From an uncultured Bacteroidota bacterium (GTDB lineage: Bacteria; Bacteroidota; Bacteroidia; Bacteroidales; SZUA-534): DNA of 32,563 nucleotides. The translations under genes and the position numbers were made by a program. Positions 8,150 through 15,653 of the stretch are shown here, piece by piece (within the stretch, counting starts at the first letter, position 1; every line of letters begins with the position of its first letter). The stretch covers positions 1 through 32,563 of the forward strand of contig CAMKOM010000034.1 in assembly GCA_946414435.1 (NCBI GenBank), written 5' to 3'. Below the pieces are notes generated by a model. The model ran no database searches. It had not been told where the DNA came from and saw only the letters and a program-made list of their open reading frames with translations.

Positions 8150-8584
8150 ATGGAAGAGAAAGACATCAGATGGGTACAGCGGTTCAGCAATTACCGCAAG
8201 GCGTTGCTTCAATTGGGCAAGGCGGTTGCCATAGTTTCCGCCCAAAAAAGCAGGGGCGATGCGGACAAGCTGATGGAGGAAGGCCTGATACAGCGATATG
8301 AGTACACTCACGAACTGGCTTGGAAGGTGATGAAGGATTATGCTGAATATCAAGGATTAACAGATATTGTCGGCTCGCGCGATGCCGTTAGGCAGACATT
8401 GCAGGCGGGTTTGATAAGCGATGAGCGCTGGATGGATTCCATTCGCGACCGAAACCTGACTTCGCACAATTACGACGATGACACGGCTGTGGCTATTGTC
8501 GCCAACATCATCAATGTCTATTATCCGCTGTTTGTGGATTATGAAAAAGTGATGCTGAAACGACTTGAAACGATGGCTGAATAA
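8150..8584 (+). CDS. hepT: HepT-like (HEPN, HI0074-type) protein of a HEPN/MNT toxin-antitoxin pair
   Basis: This 144-residue all-helical protein matches the nucleotidyltransferase substrate-binding (HI0074) branch of the HEPN superfamily: RWVQRFSNYRKALLQLGKAV at the start, then TDIVGSRDAVRQTLQAGLI, then RNLTSHNY (101-108). The last segment is an exact R-x4-H-x-Y motif, the RNase active site known from HepT toxins. In characterised HepT/MntA systems the HEPN protein cleaves RNA and the partner nucleotidyltransferase neutralises it by adding AMP to the motif's Tyr (here Tyr108). The partner gene begins 9 bp downstream. Base composition resembles the chromosome, unlike the NACHT gene that follows. 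Function as a toxin here is inferred from the motif and neighbour; the older description is 'nucleotidyltransferase substrate binding protein'. Confidence 0.85.
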   Translation: MEEKDIRWVQRFSNYRKALLQLGKAVAIVSAQKSRGDADKLMEEGLIQRYEYTHELAWKVMKDYAEYQGLTDIVGSRDAVRQTLQAGLISDERWMDSIRDRNLTSHNYDDDTAVAIVANIINVYYPLFVDYEKVMLKRLETMAE

Positions 8585-8593
8585 AAACCGATT

Positions 8594-8896
8594 ATGCCCT
8601 ACGGACTGAAAGACACGGAATTAGAGAAGTTGCGCAATGTGTTTGCCGCCAACGAGCGGGTTGAGTGCGTGGTGCTGTACGGCTCGCGCGCCAAGGGCAA
8701 TTACAAACCTTTTTCCGATGTTGACATCACCCTTAAAGGCTCGGAACTAACCCACACCGACCTTAACAGCATCAGTCTTGCCATCGACGACCTGCTGTTA
8801 CCCTATCAGTTCGACATTTCCATTTTCAAATCGTTAAAGAATCCCGATTTGATAGAGCATATTAATAGGGTTGGAGTTGTGATATATCATAGATGA
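8594..8896 (+). CDS. mntA: MntA-like minimal nucleotidyltransferase, antitoxin partner of HepT
   Basis: A 100-residue minimal nucleotidyltransferase (pol-beta fold, MNT). The motif VVLYGSRAKG (27-35) with Gly30-Ser31 binds the nucleotide phosphates. SDVDITL supplies metal-binding Asp42 and Asp44, and FDIS supplies the third acidic residue, Asp74. All catalytic positions are present, so it should be active. By analogy with characterised pairs it would transfer AMP from ATP to the HEPN partner and block its RNase activity. It is co-transcribed with the HEPN gene (9 bp gap). The NACHT gene begins 57 bp downstream with no terminator between, so all three could be on one transcript, although a weak separate promoter (TTTG at 8909-8912, TACAAAAT at 8931-8938) is possible. 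Confidence 0.87.
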   Translation: MPYGLKDTELEKLRNVFAANERVECVVLYGSRAKGNYKPFSDVDITLKGSELTHTDLNSISLAIDDLLLPYQFDISIFKSLKNPDLIEHINRVGVVIYHR

Positions 8897-8953
8897 TAAG
8901 ATCGGAGGTTTGCTGCTTAAATTGATGTATTACAAAATAAAAACTATACAATT

Positions 8954-10723
8954 ATGGGAGTTATTAAAGATTTGGTCTCAACATTTGTTGGGGATCGTTT
9001 AATTGAAGTAATGAAATCTGGCACAGATATCCTTGCGGAAGAATTGTGTCATATGGCAAATAATAAGATATTAGAATATCTATGTGTGGAATATGAAAGG
9101 AATTATAAAACAAAAACAATTCTGCACCGTAGTGAACCTATTGAATTAGAAAAATTCTACCAAGCGCTATATATAAGGAAAGTTTCACAACAATGGGGAA
9201 GACGTTCTATGTTTGAAGAAACAAGCCGAATAAGCACTGAAAAAATAGAATCTTTATTCCAAAATGGAAATTGTATCACAATAATTGGAACTGCCGGCAG
9301 TGGGAAAAGTACCCTCGTAAAATATTTATTTGTTAATGCAATAAAGTGTAATTATAAAATACCCATCAAGATAGAGTTGAGATATCTAAACAATTATTGT
9401 GGAAGTTTGCTGGCATATATAAAAGATGAGATAATTAAATTTTCCGAAATTGCTACAAGTGAAAGAGTTGTTGATAGGCTCTTGAATTCAGGTCAGTTTG
9501 TCATCTTTTTTGACGGATATGATGAGATATCCTCAAGTAAGAAAGAAGAAGTAACTAGGGACATTTGTAAAATAACTAAAAAATATAATAAAAATGCATA
9601 TGTATTAACATCACGACCTTTTGTTAGTGTTGACTGGTTAGAGAACTTTACTAATTTTTATGTTTGTGATTTATCCGATACAGAAATCACAACCTTTGTA
9701 AGGAAGCAATTTAATGATTCAGAACAAGAATTAGCAGATAGAATTATCGAGACAATAAATGATGAGAACTCTAATACCTACAAAAGTTTCTTAAGTAATC
9801 CATTGTTGTTGTCAATGTTTATTATAACATATCAAACAGATTCTAATATTCCTCAGAAAAGAAGTGATTATTATAATCAGGTATTTAACACTTTATTTTC
9901 TGTTCACGACACTTCATCAAAATTGGGATATGTTAGAGAAAAGAAAACGGGTTTAACTAAAGAGAATTTTGTCGATTTGTTGAAACGATTTTCTTTTAGA
10001 TCTTTCTTTAGTCATAATTATACTTTTTCTGTTTCCTATTTTGAAACCGAAATACAAGGAATAAAAAAAGATTTGAATTTAACTTTTGTTATCGAAGATT
10101 TGTTGGCGGATCTTGAAGTCGCAATAGGAATTTTAACTCAGGAAGGAATAGATATTACTTATCCACATAGATCACTTCAAGAATACTTTGCCGCATTATT
10201 TGTAACATCATTAACATACGGAAATAAGTTAAAAGTATATAAACATTTATATAAGGTATTTAATAATGCCATTCTTAATAATAGAGGTTCGCTAAATGAT
10301 AATATTAACTTCTTTTCTTTGCTGAGCGAAATGGACAGGATAAGCTTTTATAAACACCTGATTATTCCCGTATTAAATGAAACAAAACAAAGAATACAAT
10401 CTTTAAATGGAATAGATGCAATAGTTGCTTTTATGTCCCTTAAAGAAATAGTATTCCTTTTTAACGATAAAGTGAGAGAAGATTTCTATAATGAGCATAA
10501 TCGCTACAACCAAGTATTTGATAATTATTTAAACGAAATACATAAAGACAAAGCAAAAAAGATTGTGCAAAAAGAAATAGATGATGCGAGAATGAAACTT
10601 GCGAATAACGATGTTTTACCATTCTTGCGAGGTTATAATTTCAACAATGTCATTAATGAAATTGAAAATGAAATAAATAATTCAGAGCAAATTGATTCTG
10701 CGTTTATAAATGATTTGTTCTAA
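8954..10723 (+). CDS. NACHT-domain NTPase, candidate anti-phage (bNACHT/STAND) protein
   Basis: This 589-residue STAND ATPase has Walker A GTAGSGKST (112-120), Walker B VIFFDGYDE (183-191; Asp187 with the acidic DGxDE of NACHT proteins), a sensor-like LTSRP (219-222) and NPLLL (282-286). PHRSLQEYFAALF (404-416) is the usual close of the NACHT winged-helix part. The N-terminal ~100 residues match no effector I recognise (no TIR, nuclease or transmembrane segment). The C-terminal ~150 residues are helical, Lys/Asn/Glu-rich, without LRR, TPR or WD repeats. NACHT proteins in bacteria are reported phage-sensing defence genes, and this one may couple to HepT/MntA. It is far richer in A+T than its neighbours (13 G/C in 9541-9600 against 33 in 3541-3600), suggesting recent transfer. 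No terminator hairpin follows; 10724-10848 is AT-rich and empty. Confidence 0.85.
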   Translation: MGVIKDLVSTFVGDRLIEVMKSGTDILAEELCHMANNKILEYLCVEYERNYKTKTILHRSEPIELEKFYQALYIRKVSQQWGRRSMFEETSRISTEKIESLFQNGNCITIIGTAGSGKSTLVKYLFVNAIKCNYKIPIKIELRYLNNYCGSLLAYIKDEIIKFSEIATSERVVDRLLNSGQFVIFFDGYDEISSSKKEEVTRDICKITKKYNKNAYVLTSRPFVSVDWLENFTNFYVCDLSDTEITTFVRKQFNDSEQELADRIIETINDENSNTYKSFLSNPLLLSMFIITYQTDSNIPQKRSDYYNQVFNTLFSVHDTSSKLGYVREKKTGLTKENFVDLLKRFSFRSFFSHNYTFSVSYFETEIQGIKKDLNLTFVIEDLLADLEVAIGILTQEGIDITYPHRSLQEYFAALFVTSLTYGNKLKVYKHLYKVFNNAILNNRGSLNDNINFFSLLSEMDRISFYKHLIIPVLNETKQRIQSLNGIDAIVAFMSLKEIVFLFNDKVREDFYNEHNRYNQVFDNYLNEIHKDKAKKIVQKEIDDARMKLANNDVLPFLRGYNFNNVINEIENEINNSEQIDSAFINDLF

Positions 10724-10848
10724 AAATAAATTTACGCATAAAGTGGAATCTTTTAGTATAGCAGAATTTGAGAATCGGTTATTTCTTAGAATACAGGCAA
10801 AAAGAAAATTTGCTAGGTCACGCTTTTTTACAGCATACCATTCCCCTT

Positions 10849-12087
10849 TCACCTGATTATCAGCATCAAATTATTGTCAGGCGATTTCAGCACAGTGCCG
10901 GGCGGGATGAAGATTTTGTCGCCGGGTTTGACGTTTGAGAAAATGGTGTGATTCCCGACACCCTTGTAGCTGCTGATTTTCACAATCTTGCGGCCCTGTT
11001 TGTAATATAGGTAGTAGCGGCTGTTCTGCGGATTGTTTATCACATCGAGCATCTGCTGGTTATCAGCAAAATAGCTATATAGCGTGTGGCCGTCTTCAAT
11101 CAGCAGGTAGAAATCCTGCTCGGTTGCCGGAACGGTGAATTCCACCTTGCTGTCGATGCTGAGCGGGTCCGATTCCATCACGTTCACGTAGTAGCGCTCG
11201 ATAAACGACTTGCGGATGCGGCCGTTGTCGATGCCCGAGATGATGTTACGGAACATCTGGTCCATAGTTGCTTCGGGCAGCTCGGGCAGGTTGCGGCAGA
11301 CAAGGTTCAGGTTTATCAGCGCGAAAAGGTTCTCTCGGTAGTTGGTCGAGTCGAGCTCGATGGCGTTGTATTTGGCAAACAGCTCTTCGTACATCAGGCT
11401 GCGCACCATCACCTTCTCGGCGTAGGCAAAGGCTTCTTCGCCAAAGCCGTTGTAGTTTTTCAGACCGTCGAGTTTGTGGTCGGCGTCGTAGCCCTTCACG
11501 TTTGGCAGAAACTCAAACGGGAAGCGCACCTGCATTCGGTTGCTCAGGAAATAATGCTCGCCGTTGCGGTTGAAGGCGAAAAACGGTTTCCACGTGTCGC
11601 GGTCGGTGCGGTAGAGCATTCGGGCGGTTTTGTAGTAGAGTTGCGGCAGACCGATGCTCTGCCCCTTGTCGCCCTTGATGTAGGGGTTGAAAGCCGACTC
11701 GGTGAACTGCTGCGCCAGCACAATGCTCAGCGCCGGCGCGTTGATGCCGTATTTCTTGTAGGCGCGCCAGGCTTCCTGCTCGTAGAGCGACACCAGGTCA
11801 GACGGCACATAGCCCACGCCCATCTTGTATTTTGCGTTGTAGAGCGCGTAGTAGCGGGTGGTGCCGTTGCGGAAGCTGATGAGTTCGGCCGGAATGTGGA
11901 AGTTGGCCGGAATGCTGTCTTGAGTCCACCGGGCGGTGCGGGTTTCGTACTGTTTCCGGAAGGTAGCCTTGTTCTTCTCGGTCATCCGCCAATAGTTCAC
12001 CAGCCGTTTCATCTCGGCATCGGCCGACGACTGCGCCGGCGCGGTCAGGCTTGCAAGCAGAATTCCGAAAAGCAACAATACTCTCAT
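10849..12087 (-). CDS. Secreted lytic-transglycosylase-like protein
   Basis: A 412-residue protein with a signal peptide (MRVLLLFGILLASLTAPAQS). The region SIVLAQQFTESAFNPYIKGD (121-140), followed by GQSIGLPQLYYKTARML, resembles a soluble lytic transglycosylase (SLT) fold, with Glu130 as the likely catalytic acid and the G-x-x-Q-L pattern after it. The C-terminal ~60 residues (KIVKISSYKGVGNHTIFSNV, then PGDKIFIPPG) look like a LysM-type module that could bind peptidoglycan. It would cleave glycan strands in the periplasm. The start at 12087 is chosen because a strong -7 box (12105-12112) lies just upstream; an in-frame ATG at 12150 would precede the promoter. It runs convergently with the NACHT gene and divergently from the lipoprotein gene at 12289. 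The match is at motif level; a non-enzymatic lysozyme-like fold cannot be excluded. Confidence 0.7.
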   Translation of the reverse strand: MRVLLLFGILLASLTAPAQSSADAEMKRLVNYWRMTEKNKATFRKQYETRTARWTQDSIPANFHIPAELISFRNGTTRYYALYNAKYKMGVGYVPSDLVSLYEQEAWRAYKKYGINAPALSIVLAQQFTESAFNPYIKGDKGQSIGLPQLYYKTARMLYRTDRDTWKPFFAFNRNGEHYFLSNRMQVRFPFEFLPNVKGYDADHKLDGLKNYNGFGEEAFAYAEKVMVRSLMYEELFAKYNAIELDSTNYRENLFALINLNLVCRNLPELPEATMDQMFRNIISGIDNGRIRKSFIERYYVNVMESDPLSIDSKVEFTVPATEQDFYLLIEDGHTLYSYFADNQQMLDVINNPQNSRYYLYYKQGRKIVKISSYKGVGNHTIFSNVKPGDKIFIPPGTVLKSPDNNLMLIIR

Positions 12088-12104
12088 CAGGCACAAATTG
12101 TTCG

Positions 12105-12112
12105 CAAATATA
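12105..12112 (-). promoter_or_regulatory. -7 box (TATATTTG) of the lytic-transglycosylase-like gene
   Basis: Exact TAnnTTTG on the minus strand. The predicted start near 12098 leaves about 11 nt of leader, which fixes the start codon at 12087. Confidence 0.6.
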
Positions 12113-12230
12113 AGTGGATAAGTTGAATAATAAATAATCGGTGTCGTCACTAAAAAAACTGTCGGTTATTGTGTAACGGCCAGAGCCGGCAGCACTAATT
12201 TATCGATTCAATAATTCAATACATCGGTGG

Positions 12231-12264
12231 TTTGAAATGTAGATGTAATATTTTGCTACATTTG
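12231..12264 (+). promoter_or_regulatory. Promoter of the hydrolase lipoprotein gene
   Basis: TTTG (12231-12234), 22 nt, then TACATTTG (12257-12264), a full -7 match with slightly long spacing. The predicted start near 12271 rules out upstream in-frame starts. Confidence 0.6.
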
Positions 12265-12288
12265 GCGCGTCAAAAACTTAATTGGAAA

Positions 12289-13644
12289 ATGAGAGGAACC
12301 AACAAAATAGCAGCTTTCGCCATCATGCTGTCAGTCGGCATTTTTGCTTCTTGCAGCAAGAACCCGGGCGATTCGTTCAAAGCAAACATTGAGGTGCGTT
12401 CGTGCGTTGCCGACACATCGGTACACTATTCGGTCTATATGCCGCAGACCAGTCAAAAGAATCTGCCTACCATTGTCTTCTTCGACCCGCACGCACAAGG
12501 CGAGAAACCTGTTGAGGCATACGCCCGTCTTGCATCGGAATACAAATACATTCTAATCGGCAGCAACGACATGCACAATGGTCAATCTGCATCGGAAACT
12601 GAAAAAATTGTGTTGGCGCTGATTAATGAAATTGAAAACCAATATCCATCGGATCCTAATCGCATCTATCTGTCGGGTTTTTCGGGTGGTGCAAAGTTGG
12701 CCATGATGTATGGTATCAACATTCCCGAAATTAAGGGCGTTGTGGCGTGTGGAGGAAGTATTCTGCCTCATATCAAGCCCGATTCGACTTTTTGCTTTGT
12801 GGGAATGGTCGGCAACAAAGATTTTAATTATCTCGACATGCAGCAGACTCTGGCCGCTTTCAGCAAGATGGGTATTCCGTTCACTTCTCTGGTCTTCGAC
12901 GGCAAACATGAGTGGCCGACAGCCAGCGAATATGAAAACGCTATCAAGGCATTGGAAATAAACGCCATGCGTACAGGATTCGCACCTGCTGATCGCGAAT
13001 GGCTGAAATCGGTTTACGCTGCTTTGAGCGACTCGGCCAACAACAGCATGGCTTTGGGCGAGTATGTGAAAGGCTCGGAACTGATTGGCCGCATACAGGG
13101 ATGGTTTGGCGATGTTGACAACGACATACGCCTGACGGCATTCCTTAACAATTTGCGCAACAACCCCATGTATCACGACCAGGTGCGGAAACTGCAAGAG
13201 CTGGCCGAAAAGGAAGTATCGCTGCGCGGCCAGTTCATTGGGTCGATTGAGAACCGCGACCTTGACTGGTGGAAAGACGAGATTGCCAATTTTGAGAAAA
13301 GCATCGCAAGTAAGGACAAGGATGTGAGCCTTACCAGCCACCGTCTAATGGCCTATCTGAGCATGGTATCGTACTCGCTCATCAACAGCGACATACTGAA
13401 CAACCGGCAGGAAAAGGCACTCAAAAAACTGCAAATTTACCAAATGGTCGACCCCGAAAACACTGATGTCGACCTGATGTATGCCCGTTATTACTTGATG
13501 ATTGGCGACCGCCAGAAAATGGTTGAAAGCTATCGCGGGGCAGTTGCCAAAGGATTCAATGAAGCGACCAATTACGCAAACTCTTCCGATTGGAAGTATC
13601 TCTTCTCGCAACCGGAAATCAAAGCCGAATTGTCAGAAAAATAG
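12289..13644 (+). CDS. Lipoprotein with alpha/beta-hydrolase domain and helical C-terminus
   Basis: A 451-residue protein with a lipoprotein signal (MRGTNKIAAFAIMLSVGIFA then SC; Cys22 acylated). Residues ~35-240 form an alpha/beta-hydrolase fold of the PHB-depolymerase or dienelactone type: LPTIVFFDPHAQGEKP near the oxyanion strand, nucleophile elbow GFSGGAKLAMMYG (about 148-160, Ser in G-x-S-x-G), and a late His in FDGKHEWP (about 219-226). After it comes a helical region (about 240-451) with KLQIYQMVDPENTDVDLMYARYY and ASSDWKYL-like ends, resembling TPR segments. Many Bacteroidota proteins pair such hydrolase domains with TPRs, but the substrate is unknown. The acidic triad member was not assigned with certainty. 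It has its own promoter; the metX promoter follows within 30 bp of the stop. Confidence 0.75.
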   Translation: MRGTNKIAAFAIMLSVGIFASCSKNPGDSFKANIEVRSCVADTSVHYSVYMPQTSQKNLPTIVFFDPHAQGEKPVEAYARLASEYKYILIGSNDMHNGQSASETEKIVLALINEIENQYPSDPNRIYLSGFSGGAKLAMMYGINIPEIKGVVACGGSILPHIKPDSTFCFVGMVGNKDFNYLDMQQTLAAFSKMGIPFTSLVFDGKHEWPTASEYENAIKALEINAMRTGFAPADREWLKSVYAALSDSANNSMALGEYVKGSELIGRIQGWFGDVDNDIRLTAFLNNLRNNPMYHDQVRKLQELAEKEVSLRGQFIGSIENRDLDWWKDEIANFEKSIASKDKDVSLTSHRLMAYLSMVSYSLINSDILNNRQEKALKKLQIYQMVDPENTDVDLMYARYYLMIGDRQKMVESYRGAVAKGFNEATNYANSSDWKYLFSQPEIKAELSEK

Positions 13645-13666
13645 TTAGGAATTTGTGGAAATAACC

Positions 13667-13674
13667 TACATTTG
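13667..13674 (+). promoter_or_regulatory. -7 box (TACATTTG) of the metX leader
   Basis: Exact TAnnTTTG, with predicted start near 13681, just before the riboswitch. A TTTG at 13652-13655 is only 11 nt away, so no well-spaced -33 box was found. Confidence 0.6.
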
Positions 13675-13704
13675 CCGCACAAATTTCACGGGTTATCCCG
13701 TGGC

Positions 13705-13817
13705 GTTATATCGAAGAACGGAGAGAATAGGCTCGATGAAGTTCTAGCAACCTTCTCTAAATGGAAAGGTGCTAATACCTAACCCTAAAGCGGGATATTC
13801 TGCAAGGGAATTATAAC
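13705..13817 (+). promoter_or_regulatory. SAM-I (S-box) riboswitch upstream of metX
   Basis: The leader contains the S-box core: AAGAACGGAGAGAA, then GGCTCGATGAAG (13731-13741), TTCTAGCAACC and AAGGTGCTAATACC (13766-13779), in the same order and near-identical wording to the family consensus (GGCCCGATGAAACCCGGCAACC region and AAGGTGCTAATTCC). P1 can be GTTATA (13705-13710) with TATAAC (13812-13817). CCC/GGG at 13783-13794 fits P4. It would bind S-adenosylmethionine and lower metX expression. The expression platform (13818-14017) is less clear: TTCGAT-AGA-ATCGAA (13842-13856) followed by TTTTATTT could be a weak terminator, and GATGCGC/GCGCATT (near 13886-13906) forms another hairpin. Confidence 0.9.
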
Positions 13818-14017
13818 AGATTGAAAATGAAAAAGAATTTTTTCGATAGAATCGAATTTTATTTCGAAGCGTCATCAAAATCGTCGATGCGCCGGCAGGT
13901 GCGCATTTGATTCCCATATAAAATACGGCACATCTGTAAGCCATAGCAATTGGTATTTATAATCCAACCAATTGAAATACAGTGTTTTTAGTTTAATAGA
14001 TTTTAATTTGACACAAA

Positions 14018-15085
14018 ATGGAAGTTTTAGATAAATACTTGTCGCACGATGGCGGCAAAAACGTTAAATTCTATCATCACAGCGATGGACTTGACCTTGA
14101 GTGCGGCCAGCACCTCGACGAATTAGACATTGCCTACGTAACCTACGGTACCATGAATGCCGACCAAAGCAATGTGGTGTGGATGTGCCACGCCTACACT
14201 GCTAATGCCGATCCTATTGATTGGTGGCCAGGAATGGTAGGAGAGGGCAAATTCTTCGATCCGGCAAAATATTTTATTATCTGTGCCAATATCTTAGGCT
14301 CGTGTTATGGTACGACTGGACCATTGAGTGTCAACCCGAAAACCGGCAAACCATATTATCGTGATTTTCCACTCATTACCGTCCGCGATCAGGTTAAATG
14401 CCATGAAATTCTACGTAAACACTTGGGCATTAATTCTATAGAAATAATCCTCGGCTGTTCCATTGGCGGACATCAAGCCATAGAGTGGGCTATCAGCAAC
14501 CCGCCTCTGATTAAACACGCCTTCTTTGTGGCCACCACGGCAGTCAATACTCCTTGGGTGTCGGCCTTCAATGAGGCCCAGCGTATGGCTATCTTGGCTG
14601 ACCAAACATACTACGACGACACCCCGAGGGGCGGTGAACTTGGAATGAGGTCGGCACGGGCGATGGCGCTCATCAGCTACCGCAACCGAGAGACTTTCAA
14701 CCGCACACAAGCCGAAGACCCGAATGATCTCGACAAGCTGGATCATTTTCGCGTGGTGTCGTATCAACAGCACCAAGGCGACAAGCTGGCCGCACGGTTC
14801 AATGCTTATTCGTACTATACGCTATCGAAAGCACTTGACTCGCACAACGTGGGCCGCGGCCGTGACGGATTCCAAGCTGCCTTGGGGCGCATCACAGCGC
14901 GCACGCTTGTAATTGGCATTGACACCGATATTCTATTCCCAGTTGAGGACCAGCTGATTATCCATAAGGGTGTCAAAGGCAGTGTGCTTCGCATTCTGGC
15001 GTCAGTCTATGGTCACGATGGATTCTTGCTTGAATATGAGAAACAAGCTAAAATCTACACACAGTTCCTTAACGGCGAGTTGTAA
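14018..15085 (+). CDS. metX: Homoserine O-acetyltransferase (MetX family)
   Basis: A 355-residue alpha/beta-hydrolase-fold acyltransferase that activates L-homoserine with an acyl-CoA in methionine synthesis. The family signatures are present: LDIAYVTYGTMNAD, WWPGMVGEGKFFDP, ANILGSCYGTTGP (the oxyanion and substrate loop), nucleophile Ser148 in GCSIGGHQAIEW, Asp304 in IDTDILFP and His333 in YGHDGF, completing the catalytic triad. The residue before the nucleophile is Cys, where many family members have Gly. Acetyl-CoA is the usual donor for MetX, but some members use succinyl-CoA, which sequence reading alone cannot settle. The S-box riboswitch upstream confirms its place in methionine metabolism. 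No sulfhydrylase gene (metY) is adjacent. Monocistronic, with a terminator 37 bp after the stop. Confidence 0.93.
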   Translation: MEVLDKYLSHDGGKNVKFYHHSDGLDLECGQHLDELDIAYVTYGTMNADQSNVVWMCHAYTANADPIDWWPGMVGEGKFFDPAKYFIICANILGSCYGTTGPLSVNPKTGKPYYRDFPLITVRDQVKCHEILRKHLGINSIEIILGCSIGGHQAIEWAISNPPLIKHAFFVATTAVNTPWVSAFNEAQRMAILADQTYYDDTPRGGELGMRSARAMALISYRNRETFNRTQAEDPNDLDKLDHFRVVSYQQHQGDKLAARFNAYSYYTLSKALDSHNVGRGRDGFQAALGRITARTLVIGIDTDILFPVEDQLIIHKGVKGSVLRILASVYGHDGFLLEYEKQAKIYTQFLNGEL

Positions 15086-15122
15086 CGTAGACATCTAACG
15101 TTTTTTATCGGCTGGCAATAAA

Positions 15123-15163
15123 AAAACAGTCTCACGGGGGGGGGGTAGTGGAGACTGTTTTGT
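15123..15163 (+). terminator. Terminator of metX with a ten-G loop
   Basis: AAAACAGTCTC (15123-15133) pairs perfectly with GAGACTGTTTT (15151-15161). The loop contains ten consecutive G (15136-15145), unusual for a terminator and prone to slippage. Confidence 0.85.
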
Positions 15164-15245
15164 TACTATGTCAGTAACCTTTCTTTTAGTGACTAATCTG
15201 ATTGAACGATACAAAAGTAAACGCCATTTTTTGATGCATTTTGGC

Positions 15246-15309
15246 AAATAAAAATTTGGTGTGATCAAATAAAAATTCGGTGCAGTCTGGTTAAAATTTG
15301 GTACAATGG
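15246..15309. repeat. Three imperfect ~21-bp tandem units
   Basis: AAATAAAAATTTGGTGTGATC (first 20 shown by key bases AAATAAAAATTTGGTG), AAATAAAAATTCGGTG... and GTTAAAATTTGGTACAATGG occur head to tail at 15246, 15267 and 15290. Closely spaced short repeats like this occur at the ends of some insertion sequences, but no transposase is present. The rest of the 15164-15653 gap holds only a possible gene remnant and one hairpin element. Confidence 0.45.
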
Positions 15310-15376
15310 ATTATATATGCTTATTATCAGATTTATACCTTTGCTTAGTATTGTGGCGCCAATTTTTTGACATTAA

Positions 15377-15523
15377 AAACGCAAATTCGTTGACATTCTG
15401 ATTAAAACTGAAAAGGTTGTTGCCAAGAATGGACATTTCGTTCTTGAAAGAGCAGAAACACTAGGCAACGTGGCAATTTCCGTCACAAAACAAAATAGAG
15501 TTGTAAAGCAATTTATAATGTAA
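15377..15523 (+). pseudogene. Possible remnant of a coding region (48 codons, no start)
   Basis: An open stretch reading FVDILIKTEKVVAKNGHF followed by VLERAETLGNVAISV and ending QFIM-stop has protein-like composition but no start codon, being preceded by an in-frame TAA. It could be the C-terminus of a decayed gene. I do not recognise the family, and it may be chance. Confidence 0.2.
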
Positions 15524-15549
15524 GGGCGCAGTTTCTTTGTGGGCTCATC

Positions 15550-15603
15550 ACCCAAGGCGTCGTTGCGCTTGCTTCGGGCTATGCGGTTTTGCGCTTTCAG
15601 CGC
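15550..15603 (-). repeat. Two-hairpin interspersed element
   Basis: On the minus strand: hairpin A GCGCT-GAA-AGCGC (15591-15603), a short linker, then CATAGCCC and hairpin B (CCCGAAGC ... GCCTTGGG) with loop AAGCGCAACGAC. The order, linker and loop match elements in 23079-23627. The B stem carries one wobble and one mismatch, so this copy is slightly decayed. Confidence 0.7.
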
Positions 15604-15624
15604 GGGAATTCACTCAAAAAATCC

Positions 15625-15632
15625 TATCTTCG
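15625..15632 (+). promoter_or_regulatory. Possible -7 box (TATCTTCG) of polA
   Basis: Matches TAnnTTTG in 7 of 8 positions, 22 bp before the polA start codon; no -33 box recognised. Confidence 0.4.
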
Positions 15633-15653
15633 CTCTGCTAAAAAACAAACAAA

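Noticed and set aside
11086-12126. Long plus-strand open frame (346 codons) opposite the lytic-transglycosylase-like gene
   Set aside because: Val/His/Gly-rich composition without motifs; the minus strand has a signal peptide, promoter and catalytic-site pattern.
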